Program-made: the position numbers and the translations under genes | NCBI GenBank assembly: GCA_040752355.1 | Contig: JBFMHE010000001.1 | Span: forward strand, 186,001 to 250,000 | Direction of reading: 5' to 3' | DNA length: 64,000 nucleotides | DNA from: Nitrospirota bacterium | GTDB lineage: Bacteria; Nitrospirota; Thermodesulfovibrionia; Thermodesulfovibrionales; Dissulfurispiraceae | The notes under the pieces: model-generated | What the model was told of the DNA's origin: nothing | The model's database searches: none | What the model saw: only the letters and a program-made list of their open reading frames with translations | Shown here: positions 8,777 through 17,074 of the stretch, one piece after another | Position numbering within the stretch: position 1 is the first letter of the stretch | Layout of the letters: the number at the start of each line of letters is the position of its first letter

Positions 8777-8808
8777 AAGTGCAACAAACAGTCGATTATA
8801 TAGTAGAG

Positions 8809-8839
8809 AGCAGCAGAAGCCTTTCTGCTGCTTTTATTT
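8809..8839 (+). terminator. Rho-independent terminator after fliS
   Basis: A perfect 10-bp stem, AGCAGCAGAA (8809-8818) with TTCTGCTGCT (8823-8832), has a GCCT loop and is followed by TTTATTT. This is a textbook intrinsic terminator closing the flagellin-fliS unit. Confidence 0.9.
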
Positions 8840-8924
8840 GATCTTCAGAGCGATTGGCGAAGCGTAAGAGGCGGTTTATGCGTACCCCGAATTCAGCGGC
8901 ATCTGAAAGGACACGACCGGCGTC

Positions 8925-9683
8925 ATGGACATAGCGGCAGTCATCGGGCTCCTTCTCGGCATCAGTGCGGTGGTGGGAGGCAATATTATCGAGGGCGGCA
9001 CCACGGCGCATCTGGTCCAAGGGGCTGCGGCGCTGATCGTCCTCGGCGGCACCTTCGGCGCGACCCTGCTCAGCTTTTCCACCCATGACATCATCAACGC
9101 CTTCAAAGCCCTCGGTTTTGTCTTCGGCAGGAAGTCCTGCGAGCCGACGGAAGTGATCGAAGATATCCTGGGGCTCCTCGTGAAGGCGAGGAAGATGGGC
9201 CTCATCGCGATGGAGTCCCAGGTGAAGAATATCGAGAACGAGTTCCTCCGGAAGGGGCTCAACCTCGTGATCGACGGTATGACCCCTGCGATGATCAAGG
9301 AGATCCTCTACCAGGAGATCACCACCTACGAGGAGACGCTCAAGAAGGCGTCGAAGGTCTACGAATCGGCGGGAGGATATGCCCCTACCATAGGAATCCT
9401 CGGGGCGGTACTGGGGTTGATTCAGGTGATGAGAAACGTGGCCGACCCCTCGAAAATAGGCGGCGGTATCGCTGTCGCGTTCGTGGCGACCATCTACGGG
9501 GTCGGTTCGGCGAACCTGATCTTCCTGCCGATAGGGAAGAAGATCATGAACAGGCTGAAGGAAGAGATCTTCATCCGCGAGCTCATCGTCGAGGGGGTGC
9601 TCGGTGTCGAGAGCGGGGTGAACCCTTACTTCCTGAAGGCGCGGCTGAATGCGTTCCTGGCGGAACACGACAAAGAGGAATAA
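8925..9683 (+). CDS. motA: Flagellar motor stator protein MotA (first pair)
   Basis: The stator channel subunit that couples ion flow to rotor torque. Its 252 residues show two N-terminal membrane segments (MDIAAVIGLLLGISAVVGG, AALIVLGGTFGATLLSF), a cytoplasmic loop with charged residues, and two C-terminal segments (GGYAPTIGILGAVLGLIQVM, GIAVAFVATIYGVGSANLIF). It looks like the MotA/PomA lineage often annotated as MotC or MotP in two-stator organisms, so a Na+-type motor is possible. The SD is weak. It forms a pair with the MotB at 9821 across an inverted-repeat element. Confidence 0.9.
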   Translation: MDIAAVIGLLLGISAVVGGNIIEGGTTAHLVQGAAALIVLGGTFGATLLSFSTHDIINAFKALGFVFGRKSCEPTEVIEDILGLLVKARKMGLIAMESQVKNIENEFLRKGLNLVIDGMTPAMIKEILYQEITTYEETLKKASKVYESAGGYAPTIGILGAVLGLIQVMRNVADPSKIGGGIAVAFVATIYGVGSANLIFLPIGKKIMNRLKEEIFIRELIVEGVLGVESGVNPYFLKARLNAFLAEHDKEE

Positions 9684-9692
9684 ACACGGTAG

Positions 9693-9806
9693 AGCGTTTA
9701 TCGCATTATAGCGCCATAGTGTTCATCGCGTTTATTGAGTTGAGGAGCTCATCTTTATGCTATAACGCTACAGACGCGATAAACGCTATACCGCGATAAA
9801 CGCGAA
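9693..9806. repeat. Opposed-arm 9-bp repeat element, copy A (core inverted relative to other copies)
   Basis: The left arm has units GCGTTTATCGC and TATAGCG. The right arm (9757-9806) has CGCTATA and GCGATAAACGC, the reverse complements. The core at 9737-9756 (GAGTTGAGGAGCTCATCTTT) is the reverse complement of the core of copies C and D, so this copy is in the other orientation. It fills the gap between motA and motB and can fold into a long imperfect hairpin. Confidence 0.75.
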
Positions 9807-9820
9807 ACGGAGAGTACGAT

Positions 9821-10480
9821 ATGAGAGGAAGGCACAGAGGAGAGGAAGAGCACGATAACCACGAGCGGTGGCTCATCTCGTACGCGGATTTCATCACGCT
9901 CATGTTCACCTTTTTCGCCGCGCTCTATGCTCTCTCCTCGGTCGATAAGGCGAAGATGGAGAAGTTTTCTGGATCGCTGAAGCAGACGTTCAAAGTCATC
10001 GACGAGCCGATCCATGTCTACGAGGACAAAAGCAAGAGCATCGTCGAAGAGATGCAGAACCTCGTGAAGGGAGTAGAAGGCGTTACGGTGAAGAGCGAGC
10101 CGCGGGGCGTCGTGGTGACTTTTTCCGATCAGGCGCTCTTTGCCTCGGGCTCTGCTGAAATGAAGCAGGAGGCCTCTGCCGTGCTCGAGAAGATCGCCGC
10201 CAAGCTCCCGGCGATCTCAGGCCGTATCACTATAGAAGGGCATACGGATAATGTGCCGATTTCGGGCAGGTACACGTCGAACTGGGAGCTTTCCACCGCG
10301 AGGGCGGCGAGCATGCTCCATGCGCTCGTCGCAAAGGGCGCTGATCCCAACAGGTTCACCATAGCCGGGTATGCGGAATACCGGCCTGTGGCGAGCAACG
10401 ATACGGAAGAGGGGAGGACGCGCAACCGCAGGGTCGAAATGATCATCGGCCAGAAGGCCGAGGTGGCCAGCGGGTTATAG
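9821..10480 (+). CDS. motB: Flagellar motor stator protein MotB (first pair)
   Basis: A 219-residue stator subunit. A single membrane helix follows the signature WLISYADFITLMFTFFAALYAL, and Asp23 in YADF is the ion-binding aspartate. The C-terminal half is an OmpA-like peptidoglycan-binding domain (FASGSAEM, IEGHTDNVPISG, NWELSTARAASMLHAL, TRNRRVEM). GGAGAG lies before the ATG. It partners the MotA at 8925. It is shorter than the second MotB at 12124 because it lacks a C-terminal tail. Confidence 0.92.
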   Translation: MRGRHRGEEEHDNHERWLISYADFITLMFTFFAALYALSSVDKAKMEKFSGSLKQTFKVIDEPIHVYEDKSKSIVEEMQNLVKGVEGVTVKSEPRGVVVTFSDQALFASGSAEMKQEASAVLEKIAAKLPAISGRITIEGHTDNVPISGRYTSNWELSTARAASMLHALVAKGADPNRFTIAGYAEYRPVASNDTEEGRTRNRRVEMIIGQKAEVASGL

Positions 10481-10513
10481 TACCAGCACATAGCGAGAAC
10501 CGGAGAGGATGCC

Positions 10514-11056
10514 ATGGGTACAGGTATGGATGAAGAGAAATACATGAGGATGAGGGAGTTCTCCCGCGTTGACGCGCATCTGCCCTTTGCCGTACGCCTC
10601 GTTCCTCTGGATGAGAGGAAGACCCTCCGCAGCAGGGTATCGGGAGAGAGGGTGCTCGCCGAGTCACAGGTGCTGCCCGATCTCCAGGATAAGCTCCTCA
10701 ATGACTGGATAAAGCTCCTGAATGCGAAGCTCGATACCGTTATCAGCATCCTCACCTTCCAGAAGGAGGGGTTCGGGTCGCTGCCGATCGCATCGGTGAA
10801 CATCAGCGGCGCCGGCATTGGATTCGCTTCGGCGGAAAAATACACTGCCGGCGACGTGCTCGAGATAAAGATGATCCTCCCCATGATGCCGCCGGTGGCG
10901 CTCTATGTCTACGGGGAGGCGGTCAATATCGAGAAGAGGATGGACAGCTATTATATCGGTACGAAGTTTATCGCCATCGATGAAGAGATACGGGACGAGA
11001 TCGTCAAGTTCGTATTCAGGAGACAGCGGGAGATACTGAGGGAGAAGAGGAGGTAG
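10514..11056 (+). CDS. PilZ domain protein (c-di-GMP receptor)
   Basis: A 180-residue soluble protein with the two PilZ signatures. RxxxR is Arg14-Arg18 in REFSRVDAHLPF, and (D/N)xSxxG is NISGAGIGF near residues 96-104, followed by the beta-barrel pattern (GDVLEIKMILPMM, YGEAVNIEKR, YYIGTKFIAID). About 75 residues, mostly helical, separate the motifs, which is longer than in simple PilZ domains. It sits between two stator pairs, so a YcgR-like role as a c-di-GMP motor brake is a reasonable inference. GGAGAGGA precedes the ATG. Confidence 0.85.
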   Translation: MGTGMDEEKYMRMREFSRVDAHLPFAVRLVPLDERKTLRSRVSGERVLAESQVLPDLQDKLLNDWIKLLNAKLDTVISILTFQKEGFGSLPIASVNISGAGIGFASAEKYTAGDVLEIKMILPMMPPVALYVYGEAVNIEKRMDSYYIGTKFIAIDEEIRDEIVKFVFRRQREILREKRR

Positions 11057-11125
11057 TTTCAGCGGTCGGTTGCAGCGGCCGGCCATCGGGCCGAAGGCCG
11101 GGGATTGAACGCTGAACAGTGAACT

Positions 11126-11983
11126 ATGTTTGCTCTTATCGGCGCAATGGTGGTCCTCGGGTCGGTTCTCGGCGGCTATTTATGGCACGGCGGCAACCTC
11201 CACGTCCTCTTTCAGCCATCCGAGTACCTCATCATCGGCGGCGCGGCCATCGGCGGGTTCATCATAGCCTCTCCTCCCAAGGTTATGAGATCGGTTTTTC
11301 AGGGACTGCTGAATATCCTTAAGGGCAAGGCGTATACAAAGGCCGACTACATGGAGGTCCTGCTCCTCATGAGCGAAATATTCTCCAAGATCAGGAAAGA
11401 GGGGCTCGTCTCGATCGAGGCCGATGTGGACAACCCCGAGGCGAGCAAAATCTTCAGCGCCTACCCCAAGTTCCTCAAGAACCACCACGCCGTCGCACTG
11501 GTGACGGACACGCTCAGGACGGTCATGACGACCAGCATAGCTCCCCATGAGCTCGAGTCGCTCCTCGACAGCGAGCTCGAGGCGCACCACGAGGAGCTCA
11601 TGATTCCGTCGAAGAGCATCAATAACGTTGCCGACGCGCTCCCGGGGCTCGGTATCGTCGCAGCGGTCGTCGGCGTTATCCTCACCATGGCGAAGATCAG
11701 CGAGCCCCCCGAGGTGCTGGGGCACAGCATCGGCGCGGCGCTCGTGGGAACGTTTCTCGGCGTTCTCATGTGCTACGGATTCGTGGGGCCCGCGGCCAGG
11801 AACCTCGAGCATATAGCAGGGGAAGAGCGCGAGTACATGAATGTCCTGAAAGTCGCGCTGGTATCCTTCGTCGGCGGCGCAGCGCCCCAGATAGCGGTCG
11901 AATTCGCGCGAAGGATTATTCCGGGCAACGTGAAGCCCAGCTTCATAGAGGTCGAAGACGCGCTCAGAGAGCTTAAAAAATAA
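11126..11983 (+). CDS. motA: Flagellar motor stator protein MotA (second pair)
   Basis: A 285-residue MotA of the E. coli/H+-type length, with four membrane segments (MFALIGAMVVLGSVLGGYL, YLIIGGAAIGGFIIA, LPGLGIVAAVVGVILTM, GAALVGTFLGVLMCYGFV). The cytoplasmic loop carries the conserved segment around ADVDNPEASKIFSAYP and the ALVTDTLRTVM helix. The start is preceded by GAACGCTGAACAGTGAAC, a short repeat-like string, and no good SD is visible. It is paired with the MotB at 12124. Its sequence differs clearly from the MotA at 8925, so this is not a recent duplication. Confidence 0.92.
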   Translation: MFALIGAMVVLGSVLGGYLWHGGNLHVLFQPSEYLIIGGAAIGGFIIASPPKVMRSVFQGLLNILKGKAYTKADYMEVLLLMSEIFSKIRKEGLVSIEADVDNPEASKIFSAYPKFLKNHHAVALVTDTLRTVMTTSIAPHELESLLDSELEAHHEELMIPSKSINNVADALPGLGIVAAVVGVILTMAKISEPPEVLGHSIGAALVGTFLGVLMCYGFVGPAARNLEHIAGEEREYMNVLKVALVSFVGGAAPQIAVEFARRIIPGNVKPSFIEVEDALRELKK

Positions 11984-11987
11984 AAAT

Positions 11988-12120
11988 CGTTATAGCGTTT
12001 ATAGCGTTATAGCGTTTGTAGCGTAAAAAAATACCGACACAAGCAACGCGATAAACGCGATAGACACGATGAACGCAATAAACGCAATAAACGCGATAAA
12101 CGCGATAAACGCGATAAACG
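11988..12120. repeat. Opposed-arm 9-bp repeat element, copy B
   Basis: The left arm (11988-12023) repeats GCGTTTATA, GCGTTATA and GCGTTTGTA. The right arm (about 12045-12120) has eight units in perfect 9-base register, GCGATAAAC with one- or two-base variants. The central 12024-12044 is A-rich. The last unit ends three bases before the start codon of the second motB, so the element occupies the place of its ribosome-binding site. Confidence 0.8.
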
Positions 12121-12123
12121 AGC

Positions 12124-13215
12124 ATGGCCGATAAGTCGAAGATAATCATTATAAAGAAGATCAAGAAGGGCCACGACGGGCACCACGGCGGCAGCTGGAA
12201 AGTCGCGTATGCCGACTTCGTCACTGCCATGATGGCCTTTTTTCTTCTCATGTGGCTGCTCGCCATGGTCTCACCCGAAAAGCGGGCCGCGGTTTCGTAT
12301 TACTTCAAACACTTCAATCTCTTCGAGAAGGAGAACAGGAGCTCCGGGCAGTCGTTTATGCAGGAGTCGACACAGATATTCGAGCAGGCGGGAGGCGATG
12401 TCCAGTCATCCACCGCGGCCTTCGGCAAAGGCGGGCGGGAGCTCACTGCCGAGGAGCTCAAGGAGAAGCTCAAGAAGGATATCGAGGAGAAGCTGAAGGC
12501 CCTGAAGGACCAGGCCATTGTCGATACCATCGAGGGTGGTGTCAGGGTTCAGCTGGTCGATATGGACGGGAGGCCGATGTTCCAGTCGGGGAGCGCCCAA
12601 CTGACCGACCGGGCCAGGGAAATACTGAGACTGCTGAGTGAAAACATGAGGGACCTGCCGAACCGGATCGCGATCGAAGGGCATACCGACGCAGCGCCCC
12701 TCAAGACGGGCCAGATCACCAACTGGGAGCTCTCGACGCAGCGGGCGTCGACCGCGAGACGGGAGCTCGAGGCCTACGGGGTAGACCCGGGGAGGGTCGC
12801 CCGGGTAGTGGGCTATGCCGATACCGAGCTGCTCCTCAAGGATAAACCCCACGATCCGCGAAACCGGCGTATCAGCATCATCCTCCTGCAGCAGAAGGAC
12901 CGTCCCGCTGCCCCGGCTCATGCTCCTGCAGCTGAGCCGAAAGCGGTATCCGCTCCGGAACCGCCTGCCGCCGTGCCCGCAGCGCCGCTGCCCCAGGAAA
13001 AGCCGCCGGCCCGACAGATAGCGCCTGTCAGACAGAGGCCGCCTGCAGCCGCGGCGCAGGACACCGGCACTATCAGACAGCCTCAGCAGAGGAGCGCGCC
13101 GCAGCAGGAGCACAAGAGCAACTCTCTGGAGCAGGATATCGGCATCAGGGAGGCTCCCATCGATATGAGGAAACCCTCGATCGCCCCGGACCTCGGCAGG
13201 AGAAAAGAGCACTAG
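12124..13215 (+). CDS. motB: Flagellar motor stator protein MotB (second pair), with Pro/Ala/Gln-rich tail
   Basis: A 363-residue MotB. A basic N-terminus is followed by SWKVAYADFVTAMMAFFLLMWLL, with Asp31 as the ion-binding residue. The periplasmic part has a plug/linker helix, then the OmpA domain (MFQSGSAQLTDRAREIL, IAIEGHTDAAPLKTG, WELSTQRASTARREL, DPRNRRISIIL). After about residue 260 there is a tail of roughly 100 residues rich in Pro, Ala and Gln, which most MotB proteins lack. No SD is visible: a repeat element runs to within three bases of the ATG. Confidence 0.92.
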   Translation: MADKSKIIIIKKIKKGHDGHHGGSWKVAYADFVTAMMAFFLLMWLLAMVSPEKRAAVSYYFKHFNLFEKENRSSGQSFMQESTQIFEQAGGDVQSSTAAFGKGGRELTAEELKEKLKKDIEEKLKALKDQAIVDTIEGGVRVQLVDMDGRPMFQSGSAQLTDRAREILRLLSENMRDLPNRIAIEGHTDAAPLKTGQITNWELSTQRASTARRELEAYGVDPGRVARVVGYADTELLLKDKPHDPRNRRISIILLQQKDRPAAPAHAPAAEPKAVSAPEPPAAVPAAPLPQEKPPARQIAPVRQRPPAAAAQDTGTIRQPQQRSAPQQEHKSNSLEQDIGIREAPIDMRKPSIAPDLGRRKEH

Positions 13216-13380
13216 GCTCTGCTCCTCGCAAGTCATTGAAGAAGAACTGAGCCTGACTGTGGTCCCCGCTCGCGCCCCTTACCGGAAACGGGTGTATGGT
13301 CCTCTTCGCGGAGGGTGTAAAAATATTCCTGTTTATTGTAAAATTGAGTAGGTAAAAATCCTTTTGAAGGAGGGTGCCGC

Positions 13381-13605
13381 ATGACAGAGCAGGAAGTCGT
13401 AGAGACCCTGAAGAGGGAGAACGAGGAGTTCAGGAAACTGTACCAGGAGCACCGCGAGCTCGATACGATGCTCTCTGAGCTGAACAAGAAGCACTATCTC
13501 TCGCCCGAAGAAGAGGTAGAGGTCCATAGACTCAAGAAAGAAAAGCTCTATAAAAAGGATAAAATAGCAGAGCTGGTAAAGAGCTACAAGGCTACCGTAC
13601 ACTAA
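13381..13605 (+). CDS. DUF465 (YdcH-like) small coiled-coil protein
   Basis: A 74-residue charged helical protein with the DUF465 pattern (EFRKLYQEHRELDTMLSELNKKHYLSPEEEVEVHRLKKEKLYKKDKIAELV). The family is common and of unknown function. AAGGAGG lies seven bases before the ATG. A TAAAAT box near 13340 may be a promoter, but no good -35 is seen. The preceding 165 bases hold no other gene that I can support. Confidence 0.85.
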   Translation: MTEQEVVETLKRENEEFRKLYQEHRELDTMLSELNKKHYLSPEEEVEVHRLKKEKLYKKDKIAELVKSYKATVH

Positions 13606-13702
13606 GACGATCGCAGCGCACGCATCATTGGTACGGTAGAGCGCCTGCCTCTCTCACCATAGTCGCGCACCGGAATTTCGTCGAGAAACGGAAAGGGGTA
13701 GT

Positions 13703-15367
13703 ATGGCCATAAGGAGCACAACGATAAAAAAAGGGCTCGAGCGGGTTCCGCACCGCGCGCTCTTATACGCGACAGGCATTCCTAAGAGTGAAATGGAGAA
13801 GCCCTTCATAGGGGTGGCGACCAGCTTTACCGATATCATTCCCGGGCATATCGGGATGCGCGATCTCGAACGGTTCATCGAGAAAGGGGTACACTCCGGA
13901 GGAGGGTACCCTTTCTTTTTCGGGATCCCGGGCATCTGCGACGGCATCGCCATGGGGCATAAGGGCATGCACTACTCCCTCGCATCGAGGGAGCTGATCG
14001 CCGATATGGTAGAAACGATCGCCGAAGCGCATCGGCTCGACGGCCTCGTCCTGCTCACCAATTGCGATAAAATTACGCCCGGCATGCTCATGGCCGCCGC
14101 CCGTCTGAACATCCCCAGCATCGTCGTCACTGCAGGGCCGATGCTCTCGGGCCGCTACCGTGGCCGGAGGCTGAATTTGACGAGCGATGCCTTCGAGGCG
14201 GTGGGGAAGTACCGGCAGGGGCTGATAACCGACAGCGAGCTTGCGGCGCTCGAAATGTGCGCCTGTCCCGGCGCCGGCTCGTGCCAGGGCATGTATACGG
14301 CGAACACGATGGCGTGCGTGACCGAGTCGCTCGGCATGAGCCTCCCCGGCTGCGCCACGGCGCCGGCGGTCCTCGCCCAGAAGCGGCGCCTCGCTTTCGA
14401 GAGCGGGGCCAGGATCGTCAGCCTGATCAAGAAGAATATGACCCCGAGGAAGATAATGACCGCGAAGGCCTTCCAGAATGCCATCATGGTCGATCTCGCC
14501 CTCGGCGGCTCCACGAATACGGTGCTCCACATCCCGGCAATCGCGCATGAGGCCGGTATTACACTCCCCCTGGAGATCTTTGACGAGCTCAGCAGGAAGA
14601 CCCCCCACATCACCAACATGATTCCCGGCGGGGTGTATTACATGGAAGACCTCGACGCAGCCGGAGGCATTCCTGCGGTGCTCAAACGCCTCAAGCCGAT
14701 GCTCAACGCCAATCCCACCGTCTCCGGGAAGAGCATAACAGAAATCGCGGCTGCTGCTGAAGTAACTGATGATGATGTTATACGACCTCTCGAAAAGGCG
14801 TACCATAAAGAAGGCGGCATCGCGATACTGAAAGGAAATCTCGCTCCCCAGGGCGCGGTGGTCAAACAGACGGCGGTGAGCAGGAACATGATGAAGTTCG
14901 AGGGCACGGCCAGGATATTCGATTCGGAAGAGGCGGGGATGAAGGCCATCCTCGGCGGCGAGATCAAGGCGGGCGATGTCATGGTGATCCGCTATGAAGG
15001 ACCCAAGGGCGGCCCCGGCATGAGGGAGATGCTGTCGCCGACCGCTGCCATCGCCGGAATGGGCCTCAGCGAGTCGGTGGCGCTGATTACCGATGGCCGG
15101 TTCTCGGGCGGCACCCGCGGCCCCTGCATCGGGCATGTCTCTCCCGAGGCGATGGAGGGAGGCCCTATCGCAGTGCTGAAGAACGGGGACCGCGTAAGGA
15201 TCGATATCCCGAAGCGCTCGATAGAAGTGCTGCTCTCCGAAAAAGAGATCGATGACCGGCTTTCGAAGTGGCGCCAGCCGAAGCCGAAGATCCGGCACGG
15301 GTATCTCGCCCGCTATGCGAAGCTCGTGAGCTCTGCCGGCAGCGGCGCGATCATGCGCGACGAATAA
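13703..15367 (+). CDS. ilvD: Dihydroxy-acid dehydratase
   Basis: This is an Fe-S enzyme of branched-chain amino acid synthesis, converting 2,3-dihydroxy-3-methylvalerate and 2,3-dihydroxyisovalerate to the 2-keto acids. The full-length 554 residues include the family motifs [47 protein letters not shown] and [21 protein letters not shown]. The start is supported by GAAAGGGG about seven bases before the ATG. It is a monocistronic housekeeping gene inside a motility region, with no other ilv gene nearby. Confidence 0.96.
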   Translation: MAIRSTTIKKGLERVPHRALLYATGIPKSEMEKPFIGVATSFTDIIPGHIGMRDLERFIEKGVHSGGGYPFFFGIPGICDGIAMGHKGMHYSLASRELIADMVETIAEAHRLDGLVLLTNCDKITPGMLMAAARLNIPSIVVTAGPMLSGRYRGRRLNLTSDAFEAVGKYRQGLITDSELAALEMCACPGAGSCQGMYTANTMACVTESLGMSLPGCATAPAVLAQKRRLAFESGARIVSLIKKNMTPRKIMTAKAFQNAIMVDLALGGSTNTVLHIPAIAHEAGITLPLEIFDELSRKTPHITNMIPGGVYYMEDLDAAGGIPAVLKRLKPMLNANPTVSGKSITEIAAAAEVTDDDVIRPLEKAYHKEGGIAILKGNLAPQGAVVKQTAVSRNMMKFEGTARIFDSEEAGMKAILGGEIKAGDVMVIRYEGPKGGPGMREMLSPTAAIAGMGLSESVALITDGRFSGGTRGPCIGHVSPEAMEGGPIAVLKNGDRVRIDIPKRSIEVLLSEKEIDDRLSKWRQPKPKIRHGYLARYAKLVSSAGSGAIMRDE

Positions 15368-15370
15368 AAG

Positions 15371-15498
15371 GCCGTAATCGGTAACGCGTAACGCGTGATC
15401 AGCAAAAGAATTATTGTAACGAAAAGTCTTTTTTTGATAATATAGTTGATATCCTTTTTTCAGTTCACCGATCACGCGTTACGGATTACGCGTTACGG
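15371..15498. repeat. Inverted GTAACGCGTAA-type repeats flanking the tRNA promoter
   Basis: The left arm, 15372-15400, contains GTAACGCGTAACGCGTGATC. The right arm, about 15470-15498, contains GATCACGCGTTAC and GATTACGCGTTACGG, the reverse complement with internal repeats. About 70 AT-rich bases separate the arms. The architecture is like that of the 9-bp repeat elements but with a different unit. Confidence 0.65.
15414..15441 (+). promoter_or_regulatory. Possible sigma-70 promoter for tRNA-Gly
   Basis: TTGTAA at 15414-15419, 16 bases, then GATAAT at 15436-15441, within the AT-rich gap of the inverted repeat. This predicts a leader of about 55 bases before the tRNA. Confidence 0.4.
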
Positions 15499-15503
15499 TT
15501 GTT

Positions 15504-15575
<72 letters not shown>

Positions 15576-15680
15576 TTTTGAAATCTCCCTGTCCCCTTCC
15601 TTAAAGGTCGCTCTTCAGCTACAGGAATGCGCTCTCCATCCCGCCGCTGCCGTCGTTGCAACGCCGCGGTGAAATGTACA

Positions 15681-15708
15681 TCGACATATTCTGAAGAGTT
15701 GCTATAAT
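15681..15708 (+). promoter_or_regulatory. Sigma-70-type promoter upstream of the FliL-domain gene
   Basis: TCGACA at 15681-15686, a 16-base spacer, then TATAAT at 15703-15708. The predicted start is near 15715, about 47 bases before the gene at 15762. It may also supply the FleQ-like gene downstream. Confidence 0.6.
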
Positions 15709-15761
15709 TAGAGGCATAGAGATACCTGCTCCTTTATTAACCCTTCTCCTGTCTCACTGTG

Positions 15762-16994
15762 ATGACTATGTCCGCTGATGTGAATGTCTTTGTGCTCAGT
15801 GACTGCGAAGAATCTCCTCTCCTGGATGAGACGACGGAGGACCTCATTGCGCTGATTCAATCCTGTCTCGATGATACCCGGACCGTCTTCATGGTCTGCT
15901 CGACGAGCGCTCCGATAATCAAGGACGGGTTCTTCATCATGCGCGGCGGCGACGGGGGCGGGTGCAGGGCTCTTGCCGTCGACCGGCGGTGCATAGGCGA
16001 GGTCCGGGCCGAGGCCTCCTACGCGCTCGAGACGTTTCATCTCTTCATTTTAGAGGACCGGGATGCTGCTTCCGGCAGCAGCGCCTTTCGGGTTGCGGAG
16101 CGCCTTACGGAGGCCGCGGGTGCGGGCAGGGATGTCCTCCTGATAACGAACGAGGGATCGCCCCCGGAGCTCTTTTCCGATACGCGCTTCGACCGTGTGG
16201 TATGCATTAACAAGATGAATCGCGACGGTGCGGTGAGGGAGGCGCTGCAGTCGCTGTGGAGGCTCCCTCAGCGGGGCGCCGGCATCCCGACCGTGGCGAG
16301 CGGTGGTACGAAGTCTCCGGCGGAGGATGCAGGAGCTGCCGGAGGCCGTGCGTGTCCGCGTGAGAGGGCGCATCCGCTGTCGCTTATACGTGCGGAGTTT
16401 CTGGCGCTCATCGCCGTGATCGCGGCGGGATTCGTCGTTTCGGTCCTGATGAGCGGAGGTCCGGAAGTCAGATACACTGCACCGTCCTCTGTACCTCTGC
16501 GGGTAGATCCGCAGGCGCCTGCAGCACCGGCAGTGAGCCGGCAGATCCAGAGAGATGATAAGGGCGGTGCAGAGCGGAGGCCTGCCGCGCTTCTTCCCTT
16601 GCGGCCCTTCACCGTGAGTCTCTCTGAAGCGACGAAAAAAGCGTATGTCGAGCTGCAGGTGCAGCTCGACGGAAGAGTACGCGGATACGATATGGGACGG
16701 AGAATGAGACAGCTCAATGCCGCCTTTGCCGAATGTATCCGCGCTCAATCGAGCGCAGCGCTGCTCTCGCCGTCCGGGAGAGAGCAGTTGAAGCGGTCTC
16801 TGGTACACAGGGGAAACCAGGTGCTCGGGACCCCTGCGATAAAGAATATCGTCATCACCAGGCTCGTCCTCCAGGAGCGGTTCCATCCCCGCACGGTCAA
16901 GCGCCAGCGCAATCCCGTACCGCCACGAGACCGCTGGTTTATCGTGGATGACAGGAGGGCGTTGCGGAAGAGCTTTGCGCCGCCCCAGGGATAG
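15762..16994 (+). CDS. Membrane protein with unknown cytoplasmic domain and periplasmic FliL-like domain
   Basis: About 410 residues in three parts. Residues 1-165 have a Rossmann-like alternating pattern (VNVFVLSDCEESPLL, TVFMVCSTSAPII, DVLLITNEG) that I cannot assign. One membrane helix follows near 210-230 (FLALIAVIAAGFVVSVLM). After a Pro-rich linker, a C-terminal domain parallels the FliL at 34926: PFTVSLSEATKKAYVELQVQL against PFVVNLSDQSGNRFLKVSMQL, then LLSPSGREQLKRSL and KNIVITRLVLQ. FliL stabilises stators at the basal body. No SD is visible; starts at 15759 (GTG), 15762 and 15768 are possible. It lies 80 bases before the FleQ-like gene. Confidence 0.6.
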   Translation: MTMSADVNVFVLSDCEESPLLDETTEDLIALIQSCLDDTRTVFMVCSTSAPIIKDGFFIMRGGDGGGCRALAVDRRCIGEVRAEASYALETFHLFILEDRDAASGSSAFRVAERLTEAAGAGRDVLLITNEGSPPELFSDTRFDRVVCINKMNRDGAVREALQSLWRLPQRGAGIPTVASGGTKSPAEDAGAAGGRACPRERAHPLSLIRAEFLALIAVIAAGFVVSVLMSGGPEVRYTAPSSVPLRVDPQAPAAPAVSRQIQRDDKGGAERRPAALLPLRPFTVSLSEATKKAYVELQVQLDGRVRGYDMGRRMRQLNAAFAECIRAQSSAALLSPSGREQLKRSLVHRGNQVLGTPAIKNIVITRLVLQERFHPRTVKRQRNPVPPRDRWFIVDDRRALRKSFAPPQG

Positions 16995-17014
16995 TCTGTA
17001 AGGAACAGACGAGC

Positions 17015-17074
17015 GTCAAAAAATTTATAAAAAAGGTGTTGACGTTTTAAATTATCGTATGTCATATTTATGAC
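17015..17074 (+). promoter_or_regulatory. Promoter and FleQ-box-like palindromes at the FleQ-like gene
   Basis: GTCATATTTATGAC at 17061-17074 is a near-perfect palindrome directly abutting the GTG start. GTCAAAAAATTTAT at 17015-17028 is a weaker copy. Both resemble the FleQ operator of Pseudomonas as I recall it (GTCaNTAAAtTGAC). TTGACG at 17039-17044 with TCATAT 17 bases later gives a sigma-70 promoter overlapping the palindrome, which suggests autoregulation. Confidence 0.5.

Noticed and set aside
9684-12123. Repeat runs read as a CRISPR array
   Set aside because: The units are 9 bases in direct contact with no spacers of 25-40 bases, arranged in two opposed arms, and no cas genes are nearby.
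11973-12266. Minus-strand frame encoding repeated Arg-Val-Tyr units over the motA-motB gap
   Set aside because: It is the translation of the 9-bp repeat arm and runs into the motB coding region in antisense; no SD or family support.
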